Shown in pieces: positions 25,524 to 33,819 of a stretch of DNA of 64,000 nt. Each line of letters opens with the position of its first letter. The stretch's first letter is position 1. The notes beneath the pieces are model-generated. The model was not told the DNA's origin. It was given only the letters and a program-made list of their open reading frames with translations, and made no database searches. Both the position numbers and the translations under genes were made by a program. This stretch comes from Pseudonocardia halophobica (lineage in GTDB: Bacteria; Actinomycetota; Actinomycetes; Mycobacteriales; Pseudonocardiaceae): assembly GCF_027922425.1 (NCBI RefSeq), contig NZ_BSFQ01000023.1, forward strand, positions 1 through 64,000, read 5' to 3'.

Positions 25524-26799
25524 CCCGCGAGTGGTGCGCTGCGCCTACTACCTCGAGTCGGAGATCGAGCCGGCCCGTGCCGCGGCGATCCTGGCCGGCG
25601 AGCAGTCCAGCGGGACGTTCGTGTCGGTGCCCGGCGAGTCGGCGGAGCTGCACGAACGGCACGGCGCACAGATCGTGGACGTGCAGCACCTGGGCCGCCG
25701 TAGCCCGTCGCTACCGTCGCGGACCCAGCCGGAGAAGGTCCATGCGGCCCGCGTGGTGGTCGAGTGGCCGATGGAGAACGTCGGCACCGACCTGGCGACC
25801 CTGCACACGACCATCGCCGGGAACCTGTTCGAACTGCAGGAGCTGTTCGCCTGCCGGGTGCTGGACCTGCAGCTGCCGGCGGAGTTCATCGCCGCGCAGC
25901 CGGGCCCGGCCTTCGGCATCCCTGGGACGCGGCGGCTGCTGGGCGACGTCGCGGGCGCGATGATCGGCACGATCGTCAAACCGAACGTGGGGCTGTCGGA
26001 GGAGCAGTTCCGGTCCGTGGTCCGCGAGCTCGCCCATGCCTCGATCGACCTGATCAAGGACGACGAGCTGATGACCGACCCCAGCTACCTTCCGCTCGAG
26101 CGCCGGGTCGCCGTGGCCACCGAGGAGATCCGGGCGGCCGAGCAGATCACCGGGCACCCGACGATGTACGCGTTCAACATCACCGGAGACCTCGCGGGCC
26201 TGCGCCGACGGCACGACCTGGTCGTCGAGGCCGGCGGGCGGTGCGTGATGCTCAACGTCCCGGTGATGGGCCTGCCGGCACTGGCGTGGCTGCGCGAGTT
26301 CGCCGAGGTCCCGATCCACGGCCACCGGGCCGGCTTGGCCGGCTCGATGCGCTCGCCCGCGCTCGGGATGTCCTATCGGGTCTGGCAGCAGCTCGCCCGC
26401 CTCGCCGGCGCCGACCACGTCCACGCCAGCGGGCTGGGCAGCAAGTTCTACGAGACCGACGACGAGGTCGCGGCGAACGTCGCGAGCCTGCTCGCACCGC
26501 TCGGCGCCACCCGCGGCCCGGTACCCACCCTCTCGTCCGGGCAGAACGTCACCACAGCCGCACCCACCTACGCTGCGGTTCGCTCCACCGACCTGCTCAT
26601 GCTCGCCGGTGGCGGCGTCGCCGCACACCCGGACGGACCCGCCGCCGGAGTACGCAGCCTGCGCGACGCCTGGGCCGCCGCCATCGACGGAGTTCCGCTG
26701 CAGCGGGCCGCGGAGCTCGCGGCGGACACTGGTGATCCGGCGCTGCTGCACGCGGTGCAGAAGTTCGCAGGTCGCACGCCGCCGGAGGAGGAGGACTGA
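25516..26799 (+). CDS. RuBisCO-like protein (form IV), probable sugar-acid-phosphate carbon-carbon lyase
   Basis: RuBisCO large-chain fold protein of 427 residues. The active site is readable: Lys155 in TIVKPNVG (catalytic-lysine region) and the metal site Lys181-x-Asp183-Glu184 in DLIKDDEL, matching the carbamylated Lys and its Asp/Glu neighbours of RuBisCO; HGHRAG near 268-273 and HASGLGSKF follow. The NITG loop replaces the usual phosphate-site sequence, so it does not fix CO2. RuBisCO-like proteins beside a DUF1537 kinase act on 3-oxo-isoapionate 4-phosphate in D-apionate-type pathways (OiaX-like; established for homologs), which fits this operon. Exact reaction is inference. Confidence 0.88.
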   Translation: MRDPRVVRCAYYLESEIEPARAAAILAGEQSSGTFVSVPGESAELHERHGAQIVDVQHLGRRSPSLPSRTQPEKVHAARVVVEWPMENVGTDLATLHTTIAGNLFELQELFACRVLDLQLPAEFIAAQPGPAFGIPGTRRLLGDVAGAMIGTIVKPNVGLSEEQFRSVVRELAHASIDLIKDDELMTDPSYLPLERRVAVATEEIRAAEQITGHPTMYAFNITGDLAGLRRRHDLVVEAGGRCVMLNVPVMGLPALAWLREFAEVPIHGHRAGLAGSMRSPALGMSYRVWQQLARLAGADHVHASGLGSKFYETDDEVAANVASLLAPLGATRGPVPTLSSGQNVTTAAPTYAAVRSTDLLMLAGGGVAAHPDGPAAGVRSLRDAWAAAIDGVPLQRAAELAADTGDPALLHAVQKFAGRTPPEEED

Positions 26800-26800
26800 C

Positions 26801-28111
26801 ATGCCCGCCGTCAGCTTCGTCGCCGATGACCTCACCGGTGCCGCCGACGTCCTCGCCCAAGCCCACCGATACGACCTCGAGGCCGTCCTTGTCGTCGGAG
26901 GCGGCGATAACCCGCTGCCGACGGACGCGGACGTCGTCGGCATCGCCGGTCCCGCGCGCTCACTCGGCGGGGAGGCCTTTGACGAACTGGTCCGGTCACA
27001 GCTCGCTCAGATCGCGCGGACCTGCGCGCAGGTGTTGCTCTACAAGGTCTGCTCGACCTTCGACAGCCTGCCCACCCTGGGCAGCATCGGTCGAGGCATC
27101 GAGTTGCTGCGCGAGCAGTTCGCCGGGCTGGGCCCGGTCGCCGTCGCCCCCGCCCAACCGCAGTTCGGGCGCTACACCGCCTTCAGCAACCACTTCGGGG
27201 TGTTCGCCGGGCAGGTGCACCGCCTCGACCGGCACCCGGTGATGTCCCGGCATCCCTCGACTCCCATGCACGAGGCCGACCTGCGCCAGGTGCTCTCCGA
27301 GCAGTTCACCGACCGTCAGGTCCCGGCTGCTGTGCACCTGCCGGCCTACGCCGACGGCTCGTTCACCGAGCGCTGGGCGGCCTGCCAGGCGGAGTCCGTG
27401 CCGGCGTTCGTGGTCGATGCCGTGACCGACGATCATCTCGACGAGGTTGCGCGCGCCCTGCGCGGCGCGGGCCAGACCTCCGCGCCCCATCCGAGCGTCG
27501 TGGTGGGTTCCGGTGGGATCATGGCCGCGTTGGCCCGCACCGCCACCGGCCGCGAGGCGCGCCGACCCGGTCGCCAGCACGCCTCCGGGCCGGTGCTGGT
27601 GGTGAGTGCCTCGGCCTCGAGCACGACCGCCGCGCAGATCGGCGACGCTGTGACGCACGGCTGGGCCGACGTAGCGGTGCCGGTCGATCTGCTCAAGAGC
27701 GACGACCCGGACCTGGCCGCCACGCTCGAGAAGCACACCGGCGCGGCACTGTCCGCAGGCCGCGACGTCGTCGTCCACACGACACGGGGTAGTGAGGACC
27801 CGCGATATGCGGCGGCGGGTCCGGTCGACCCACGCCATGTCGGCGGACTGCTCGGCACCCTCGCCGGGCGCATGGCCGCCGCCGGGCTCACCCGTGACGT
27901 CGCCGTGCTGGGCGGTGACACCTCCAGCCACGCCCTGATGGCCATGGGCGTACGCGAATTGCGCGTGTCCGACCAGTTCGTCACTGCCGGACCGATATGC
28001 CGCACCGACGACCGCGCCACCGTGGCCGGATGCCGGCTGCTGCTCAAGGGCGGCCAGGTCGGTCCGCCCGACATCCTGCGCCGGTTCGCCGGCCAGGCAG
28101 CCCACCACTAG
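26801..28111 (+). CDS. four-carbon acid sugar kinase family protein (DUF1537)
   Basis: ATP-dependent kinase of 436 residues for sugar acids. N-terminal substrate domain starts FVADDLTGAADVLAQ, a family hallmark, with KVCSTFDSLPTLGSIGRG and AVAPAQPQFGRYT; the C-terminal nucleotide-binding domain has VVSASASSTTAAQI and the GGDTSSHALMAMG loop. In known pathways (OtnK, DtnK, OiaK) it phosphorylates tetronates or 3-oxo-isoapionate. It starts one base after the RuBisCO-like gene stop with GGAGGAGGAGG upstream, so the two are tightly coupled and probably act in sequence (kinase then lyase). Confidence 0.9.
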   Translation: MPAVSFVADDLTGAADVLAQAHRYDLEAVLVVGGGDNPLPTDADVVGIAGPARSLGGEAFDELVRSQLAQIARTCAQVLLYKVCSTFDSLPTLGSIGRGIELLREQFAGLGPVAVAPAQPQFGRYTAFSNHFGVFAGQVHRLDRHPVMSRHPSTPMHEADLRQVLSEQFTDRQVPAAVHLPAYADGSFTERWAACQAESVPAFVVDAVTDDHLDEVARALRGAGQTSAPHPSVVVGSGGIMAALARTATGREARRPGRQHASGPVLVVSASASSTTAAQIGDAVTHGWADVAVPVDLLKSDDPDLAATLEKHTGAALSAGRDVVVHTTRGSEDPRYAAAGPVDPRHVGGLLGTLAGRMAAAGLTRDVAVLGGDTSSHALMAMGVRELRVSDQFVTAGPICRTDDRATVAGCRLLLKGGQVGPPDILRRFAGQAAHH

Positions 28112-28159
28112 ACCACCCCTGCTGAGAACAACAACCTTCAAAGACGAACGGGGACGACC

Positions 28160-29203
28160 ATGAAGGCTGTCGTCAAGACTTCCGCCGAGCGCGGTGTCGA
28201 GTACGTGACCGACCACCCGGACCCCAAGCCCGCCGACGGCCAGGTGGTCATCGAGGTGGGCGCGGCGTCGCTCTGCGGCACCGACCGCGAGGTCTACGAG
28301 TGGACGCCCTCGGCGCAGACGTTCAACCTCGACCTGCCCGTCGCCGTCGGGCACGAGGGCGCAGGCACCGTCGTGGAGGTCGGGCCCGGCGTGACCGGAC
28401 TCCGGGTCGGCGACCGCGTCGCCCTGGAGAGCCACCTGATCTGCGGGCAGTGCTTCCCTTGCCGGACCGGCGACGCGCACACCTGCGAACGCACCCGCAT
28501 CATCGGCATGCACATCGACGGGGTGTTCGCTGAGTACATGGCTGCGCCGCAGGACATCTGCGTCAAGCTGCCCGACCACGCCTCCCTCGAGGTCGGCGCC
28601 CTCCTCGAAGCCGCAGGCGTCGCCGTCCACGCGATCCAGCGGTCCGGCTACGCCGTGGCCGGGCGGGCTGTGCTGGTCAGCGGCGGCGGGCCGGTCGGTC
28701 TCGTCGTCGCCCACCTCGCCCGACTGATGGGCGCCGCCCACGTGATCGTCGTCGAGCCCAACCCCTACCGCCGCGCGCAGGCCGAGAAGATCGGCGCACT
28801 GGCGATGCCCCCCGGCGACGAGGTCGCCGAGCGGTGCCGTGAGCTGACCGGCCGGCGCGGCGGCTTCGACGTCGCCTTCGAATGCTCGGGTGCCCAAAGT
28901 GCACTGCCGTCGGTGTTCGAGGCCCTGCGCCGCGAGTCGACACTCGTGACCGTCGGGCACCCGAGCCGACCCGCAGAGATCAACATCGCGGCCTACATCA
29001 ACAAGAAGGGCATCACCCTGCGCGGGATCTTCGGCCGGCGCCTCTGGGAGACCTGGGAGCAGACCATGCTGCTGCTGGACTCCGGCCGGCTCGACCTCGA
29101 GTGGCTGATCACCCACCGCATGCCGCTCAGCCAGGTCGACGAAGCAGTCGACCTCCTCACCGGGGAGGCCTGCAAAGTGCTGCTGCTGCCCGGCCTGCAC
29201 TGA
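28160..29203 (+). CDS. zinc-dependent medium-chain alcohol/polyol dehydrogenase
   Basis: MDR-superfamily dehydrogenase of 347 residues. Catalytic zinc ligands are in SLCGTDRE and VGHEGAGTVVEVG; the structural zinc site is the four-Cys lobe CGQCFPCRTGDAHTC; Rossmann motif SGGGPVGLVVAHLARLMGA binds NAD(P). It probably oxidises the sugar acid or its precursor to the keto form used by the kinase and RuBisCO-like protein (inference). Last gene of the operon, 48 bp after the kinase. Confidence 0.9.
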   Translation: MKAVVKTSAERGVEYVTDHPDPKPADGQVVIEVGAASLCGTDREVYEWTPSAQTFNLDLPVAVGHEGAGTVVEVGPGVTGLRVGDRVALESHLICGQCFPCRTGDAHTCERTRIIGMHIDGVFAEYMAAPQDICVKLPDHASLEVGALLEAAGVAVHAIQRSGYAVAGRAVLVSGGGPVGLVVAHLARLMGAAHVIVVEPNPYRRAQAEKIGALAMPPGDEVAERCRELTGRRGGFDVAFECSGAQSALPSVFEALRRESTLVTVGHPSRPAEINIAAYINKKGITLRGIFGRRLWETWEQTMLLLDSGRLDLEWLITHRMPLSQVDEAVDLLTGEACKVLLLPGLH

Positions 29204-29238
29204 CCCACGACAGACGTCGGAGCCGCCCTCAGGGACGG

Positions 29239-29276
29239 CCCCACGTTGATTCCTGAAGAATTCACTCGACGTGGGG
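29239..29276 (+). terminator. inverted repeat after the sugar-acid operon
   Basis: CCCCACGT (29239-29246) and ACGTGGGG (29269-29276) form a perfect 8-bp stem around a 22-nt AT-richer loop, 35 bp past the dehydrogenase stop. No U-run follows; it may be a factor-independent-like terminator of actinobacterial type, or a protein-binding site. Confidence 0.45.
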
Positions 29277-29279
29277 TAT

Positions 29280-29470
29280 GACGCGAGTCGACGCACAAAG
29301 ATCGTCTGAACCTCGGGCCGGCCACGGCGACCCGGACCGGATCCGGGAGCTGATCCAGGCCAGGACGGACGTGGCCCGGCTGAACTACAGCCACGGCGAC
29401 CGGGACGACCACAAGGGTCTACGACATGATCCGTGACGCCGCCGATGCGAACGCGAACACCCGGGGCGGC
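29280..29470 (+). pseudogene. pyruvate kinase 5' fragment
   Basis: Short relic of the N-terminal part of pyruvate kinase: RRTKIV in one frame, DPDRIRELIQ and DVARLNYSHGD in another, then VYDMIRDAADANANTR in a third. It carries two or more frameshifts and ends after about 65 codons; the catalytic barrel is absent. Inert. Confidence 0.7.
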
Positions 29471-29917
29471 CTCAACACCACCTCCGGCCGAGCTAGGTCA
29501 GCTCCGCTCACGGGGGCGGCCACGTGGTAGCCCTCCGGGAGGTCGTCGGGATGGCACGGGCCGCCATCCTGTTGATCTGCCCCGGCGAGGGCTGTCGGGT
29601 TCCGCCTTCCGAGGCTGAGGTGCTCGGCTCCCCACGACAGCCGCCTTTCTCCAGGATCGCTGCCAGTTTCGAGCGCGACAACGAGCTGAGCGATGCCGAG
29701 TGGCACGGCGCCGATGACCTGCCCGAGGCGCGGTTGGAAGCCCGTCGGCGGCGAGACCGTCCAAGAGCGGCGCGGGCACCGGTGTAGGCGCCGAGGCGGA
29801 TCTCCACCTGGCACGGATCCCCTCGACGGCTGGGACAGCGTCGTGGCTGAACTGGATGGTCTTCGGCGGCGAGTTCACCAGCGTCCCCGCCCTTGCAGTG
29901 ACGACGTGGTCCGCTGG
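29471..29917. other. intergenic, no recognisable gene
   Basis: No motif, ribosome binding site or familiar protein segment in either strand. Composition is that of decayed coding DNA. Confidence 0.45.
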
Positions 29918-30256
29918 TCATCGCGAGCGAACGAAGTGGGCGCGGGAGACGCTGGCCGAAGCGTTCTTCGATGCCGCCGCGCGGGGCGCGTCCGCAGCAA
30001 GGCCCTGCGCCGCCTCGGCCTTACGATGGTGGGCCAGCGGGTGAGATTGAGGGTCACCCGGCGCTTTCGCCATCTCGGTCGGTTCGACGTTCGCGTCGTT
30101 CAGCTCGACGAAATTGACTTCGCGCTCGTGCTGCGCCGCCTCGACCGCCGCGAGCGCCTTTGTCAGGCGCGCCTGTCGGGCGATCAGCTCGTCGCGCTGA
30201 TCGTCGGTGAGGAGCAGACCAGGGGTTCGGCTTAGGTCGTCTTCGTTCTCGGCCAT
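29918..30256 (-). CDS. small hypothetical protein, possibly frameshifted
   Basis: Open frame of 112 residues from the ATG of MAENEDDL. The first 65 residues look like real protein: LTDDQRDELIARQARLTKAL, VEAAQHEREVNFVELNDANV and EPTEMAKA, a helical pair followed by what could be the first helix of an HTH. After EMAKA the sequence becomes Ala/Arg-rich, while another frame continues VTLNLTRWPTIVRPRR, so an indel near 30060 is likely. Function unknown; probably a small DNA-binding protein (inference). Confidence 0.4.
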   Translation of the reverse strand: MAENEDDLSRTPGLLLTDDQRDELIARQARLTKALAAVEAAQHEREVNFVELNDANVEPTEMAKAPGDPQSHPLAHHRKAEAAQGLAADAPRAAASKNASASVSRAHFVRSR

Positions 30257-30622
30257 GGCGGGATCGCAGAGCGAAGTCGTCATGCTGCAGTCCTGCGCGT
30301 ACGGCGCTCCGACGGCCGTTCAGCTGGGGCAGGGACCGGTCTCCACCGGCAGCGGCGCGGCGCATCTCTAGGCCAGAAAATCTCACCTCTGCGCACTAGA
30401 CATTCGCGCTCGGCTGTGTGTACTCTCCTGCATGTCAGAGAGCGAAGAGACGATCAGCGCGGGAGATGACGTAACTACCCGCGGAGCAACACCAGTAAGT
30501 CTCAACACTGAGGAGAAGGGAAAACGGCACCACTGTCAGACCTGCTGTCGGCCCGCGGGCCGGGTGGGTACCCGCCTCGTCGGAACGGAAGGTGATTCTC
30601 GGTTACCACGCGGATGCGTTGT

Positions 30623-30735
30623 CTCGCAGGAGTCGTTGTTCAGGGTCCTGCGAGTCGAGGAAGCCGACCTTCGAGTCGGTAGATGGTGTGAAGAGCTAAC
30701 CCCTCGGGGCCCCGGTGCGACTGCACCGGGGCCCC
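30623..30735 (+). promoter_or_regulatory. structured 5' leader of the MerR-family gene (three hairpins)
   Basis: Three consecutive hairpins: CTCGCAGGA/TCCTGCGAG (30623-30654), CCGAC/GTCGG (30664-30679) and a very strong 13-bp stem GGGGCCCCGGTGC/GCACCGGGGCCCC with a 4-nt loop (30706-30735), ending 17 bases before the MerR-type start codon. The frame from ATG 30432 stays open through the leader and joins the regulator in frame. The last hairpin could attenuate transcription or hide the ribosome binding site. Confidence 0.55.
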
Positions 30736-30752
30736 TCGTCCGTGGAGGTGGA

Positions 30753-31112
30753 ATGACCCGAGACCCAAAAGCTGCGGCTGACAAGTTCGACGACGAGCAC
30801 TACCCCGCCTACACGATGGGCCGAGCGGCCGAGATGCTCGGCACCACCGCGGGGTTCCTGCGCAGCCTGGATGAGGCGAAACTGCTCGTCCCGCAGCGCT
30901 CGCCCGGGGGGCATCGTCGCTACTCCCGGTACCAGCTCCGCTTGGCCGCTCGGGTCCGGGCACTGGTCGACGAGGGCACGGCTGTGGAGGCTGCGTGCCG
31001 CATCGTCGTTCTGGAGGACCAGCTCGAGGACGCCCGGCGCATGAACGCCGAGCTGAACCAGCGCGTCCAGGCGAGCGGGCCCACCCCGACCACCGCTTCC
31101 GACTTGTCCTGA
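30753..31112 (+). CDS. MerR-family helix-turn-helix regulator
   Basis: Regulator of 119 residues. MerR-type winged HTH: YTMGRAAEMLGTTAGFLRSL, then VPQRSPGGHRRYSRYQLRLA, then a dimerisation coiled coil (RIVVLEDQLEDARRMNAELN). The effector domain is minimal, so no ligand site is predicted. Start: ATG with GGAGGTGG just upstream, preferred to the in-frame ATG at 30432 because the intervening leader is structured and Cys/Arg-rich. Similar proteins are widespread in actinomycetes; function unknown. Confidence 0.82.
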   Translation: MTRDPKAAADKFDDEHYPAYTMGRAAEMLGTTAGFLRSLDEAKLLVPQRSPGGHRRYSRYQLRLAARVRALVDEGTAVEAACRIVVLEDQLEDARRMNAELNQRVQASGPTPTTASDLS

Positions 31113-31165
31113 TCTCAGTCCAGCAGGAGGCCAATGGGCCGACGAACCCGGCGGCGCCGAACCCC

Positions 31166-31457
31166 CGGCGGCCTTGCTGTTCTTAAGGGCCTTCTGCTTC
31201 AGCTCGGCCTGGGCAAGCGCGAGCTTCTGGCGCCTCAGGGTGGACAGGTCCCGCGAAACCCGCCCCATGAGATCGCCGACCGTGACGTCGGCGACATCGG
31301 GCGGGACGTCGCCCCGGCCGCCCACAGGGGTCGCTGCAGAGGGGGCGGCGGCCCGATCTGCAGTGGCGGGACGGGCGGTCTGGTCGAACCGCCCGAGGTC
31401 AGGGGCCGAGTGCCGGCCGGGCACGGGCCCCGTGGGCGGGGTGCCGGGCGCGTTCAC
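31166..31457 (-). pseudogene. YqjE-type phage holin III family protein, C-terminally truncated
   Basis: The N-terminal part shows the family signature VTVGDLMGRVSRDLSTLRRQ followed by LALAQAELKQKALK. The two membrane helices that should come next are missing; the frame runs on antisense to the MerR gene as Gly/Arg-rich nonsense. GTG start. Truncation was probably caused by a deletion that brought the MerR gene next to it. Confidence 0.6.
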
Positions 31458-31860
31458 CGGCGCCGCCGCGCTTCCATGACAGTCGGTGGGGTTACCGGTC
31501 GGCGAATACCCGGCGGCACGCGGATTCCGCCGCTCCTCCGGGTGTTCGCGGCCTCGGCCGCGGCGGCAGTGGGGTCCTTAATGGGCTTAGGTCAGCGGCT
31601 TCCGCTCGAACACGTCCTCGCGCGTGGTGACGAAGCTGCGGCGTTCGGCGTGCTCGGGTATCAGCTCAAGGGGCTGCGCGCCCGCCTTGCGGGCCGGCCG
31701 CGCCACTGGCTCGTGTCCGCGGCACTCGCGTTGATCCTGTTCAGCCTGCCGTCTTCAGGTCGGGTGCTGTCCGGCGGTTCGTCTGATTCGCGGAGGGGCG
31801 CACCGTGGTTTGACGGCGCCCACGGTCGGGAATGCTCTGCGTCGATCGGGAGGTACTCAG
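31458..31860. other. intergenic, no recognisable gene
   Basis: A forward open frame (MTVGGVTG and on) has some hydrophobic stretches but no ribosome binding site or family resemblance. Nothing else seen. Confidence 0.45.
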
Positions 31861-32262
31861 ATGTCGTCGGCGTCTGATGACTTGGGCTGCTCCTTTCGTC
31901 GGTCCGGGGATGCGGTGGTCCTCGCGCTGAGCGGGCCGGTCGACTACACGACTGTCTAGCAGGCGTGTGCCGCCCTCGAGCGGGCGTTCGAAGATCGCTC
32001 GTCCAGGACGGTGATTCTGGACCTGAGCGAGGTCGACTTCCTCGGCTCGGCGGGGATCGGCGCCCTTGTCGACGCGGCGAAGGCGCAGCGTGACAACGTC
32101 TTGTTGCGGGTCGTGGTCGACCAGAACCGGCCCGTCATCCGGCCGATGCAGCTGACCGGGCTCGACACGGTGTTGGCTCTCTACCGCTCCCGCGAAGACG
32201 CCCTGCGCGACGTCGACCGGTGGGCGGGAACTCCCTCCACTTCCTCCGGGATGCCCTCGTGA
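31861..32262 (+). pseudogene. STAS-domain anti-sigma-factor antagonist with an internal amber codon
   Basis: Whole STAS protein of 133 codons: FRRSGDAVVLALSGPVDYTT, then an in-frame TAG at 31957-31959, then QACAALERAFED, TVILDLSEVDFLGSAGIGAL and LTGLDTVLALYRSREDAL. The Ser of FLGSAG is the usual phosphorylation site. Everything else is in frame, so a single change (for example CAG to TAG) would explain it. Downstream ATG at 32011 could restart translation but would lose the first beta strands. It converges with a broken SpoIIE-type phosphatase. Confidence 0.78.
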
Positions 32263-32271
32263 GGTGAATGC

Positions 32272-33550
32272 TCATACGTCCGGTGCATCGACGTCCGGTG
32301 CGTCGACGTCCGGAGCGCGGGTGGGAAGGGTGGGGAACATCCTGAGGTGCGCCGCTGTGGACCAGTCCACCAGCAGCAGTGTCGCGTCGTCCTGGAGCCG
32401 TCCGTCCTGGTGTTCCATCACCGCCATGCCCAGCCGGCGCAGGGTCTCGGGGGCGGACAGTCCGGCTGCCGCGGCGTGCTCGGCCAGCTCGATGAGGCGG
32501 TCCTCGCCGAAGAAGGCACCCTGCGCGTCGCGCGCCTCGGTGATCTCGTCCGAGTAGAACAGCAGGCGGTCACCCGGCTCGAGCTGCTCGCGCGACCCGT
32601 CCCCCACGGGGCGGCCGTCGCCCGGCCGTGCGGTTTCACCCCGAGGGGCGGCCGGGGAGGGCCGGCTAACTCTTTGACGATCTTGCCCTGGCGCAGCAGC
32701 AGCGGCGCCGGGTGGCCGGCCAGTAGGTAGTGGAGGTCGCCTGTGACCGTGTCGAAGCGGGCGAGGACGGCCGTGGCGAGCTGCAGTGGACCGGGCTGGG
32801 CGGCGATGACGTCGTCGGCCCGGGCCGCATCGCCGCGAGGTCGCGTTCGCCGGGCCGACGGGCGTTGCGGATGGCGGTGATCACCAACGCGGTGGTCAGG
32901 CCGGCCCGGATGTCGTGCCCGACGGCGTCGAACACGGCGAGCTCGACGACCTCGCCCTCGACGTTGTAGTCGTACGCGTCGCCGGCGACCTTGGTCGTGC
33001 GGCTGCAGGAGCGCCGACACGACCACCCGTTCGGTGGCGAAGGTCCGCGGCGGGACCAGTTGCCAGAGCAGGTCCGACGGGAGGGAGAGCGGGCCGTCGC
33101 TTTGCCACCGCCTGAGCCGGTCGTTGTAGGCGAGCTTGGCCATGACGAGGTGGCCCATGAGTCCGGCCAGGGTCCACAGACGACGCCGGAGAGCGGGGCT
33201 GTCCACGGCCGTCCGGGCGTCGTCGAGGAAGCCGATGCGAAGGACGCCGACCCGGTCCGTTCCGTCGAGCAGCGGCACCCACAGCGCGGGGGCCCCTCGC
33301 TCGCCGCTGCCGGTCAGGATCTCCGCGAGCTGGTAGGCCCGGCCGGCCAGGTGCCGACGACCTCGATCTGCACACCGGGCTCCGGATGCACGGGGGTGAG
33401 CACCCGCTCGGCCAGGTCGACCAGCAGGATCTCCGCGTTCAGGCCGACCTCGCGCACTGCGGTGTCCACGATCGCCGACAGCTGCTCCCCGCGGGCGAGG
33501 TGCGAGCTGTCGATGACCTCGGCGAGGACGCGCTTCAGGCCGAGAACGCC
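32272..33550 (-). pseudogene. SpoIIE-type PP2C phosphatase, multiply frameshifted
   Basis: Segments in order: VLAEVIDSSHLARGEQLSAI (GAF-like N-terminal sensor), LAGRAYQLAEILTGSGERG and LWVPLLDGTDRVGVLRIGF, then catalytic PP2C pieces FDAVGHDIRAGLTTALVI, LQLATAVLARFDTVTG, YLLAGHPAPLLLRQG and DRLLFYSDEITEARDAQG, finishing with DDATLLLVDW. They lie in three frames, so at least four indels are present. A 15-bp triplicated repeat encodes a DAPDV tail at the end. Normal role: dephosphorylating a STAS protein in a partner-switching stress pathway. Inactive. Confidence 0.82.
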
Positions 33551-33561
33551 TCACATGACAG
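33539..33561 (+). repeat. 23-bp repeat, copy 2
   Basis: GCCGAGAACGCCTCACATGA plus CAG, one mismatch from 9857-9879. It sits exactly where similarity to the phosphatase begins, so it may mark the joint that removed the 5' end of that gene. Confidence 0.5.
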
Positions 33562-33705
33562 CTCGCGGCCGCCTGGCCGCGCGAAGATCGAAAAATTACT
33601 GAGACACTGGGTCCACCATCCATCCGCCTGCAAACAAACCCCGGACTCGCCTGGCCGGACGGGCCGCGGCCCGCCCGAACAGGCGGCCCGAGTGACCGCC
33701 ATCGC

Positions 33706-33789
33706 CTAGTCGCGACGGTCCTGACGGCGGTTGACCCGGCGAGCGGTGCGACGGGCCGTGCGGCGGGCAACCCTGCGCGATCCGAACAT
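33706..33789 (-). CDS. 27-residue arginine-rich micropeptide
   Basis: Very short gene: ATG preceded by GGAGG at five bases, product MFGSRRVARRTARRTARRVN ending RRQDRRD, 13 arginines in 27 residues with an Ala-Arg-Arg-Thr repeat. It starts 30 bp after the stop of the DUF6325 gene and would be its second operon member. It could bind nucleic acid or membranes, or be the remnant of a SHOCT-type protein, whose genes often accompany DUF6325 (inference). Confidence 0.5.
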   Translation of the reverse strand: MFGSRRVARRTARRTARRVNRRQDRRD

Positions 33790-33819
33790 CTCTACCTCCG
33801 TGTGTGATGAGCGTGCCAT

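Noticed and set aside
26996..29296. 766-residue minus-strand frame opposite the kinase and dehydrogenase genes
   Set aside because: Runs antisense through two clear genes and contains no motif; a codon-bias artefact.
32266..32320. Three 15-bp direct repeats as a possible CRISPR or VNTR
   Set aside because: Only three short units without spacers, inside the phosphatase reading frame; a coding repeat (DAPDV).
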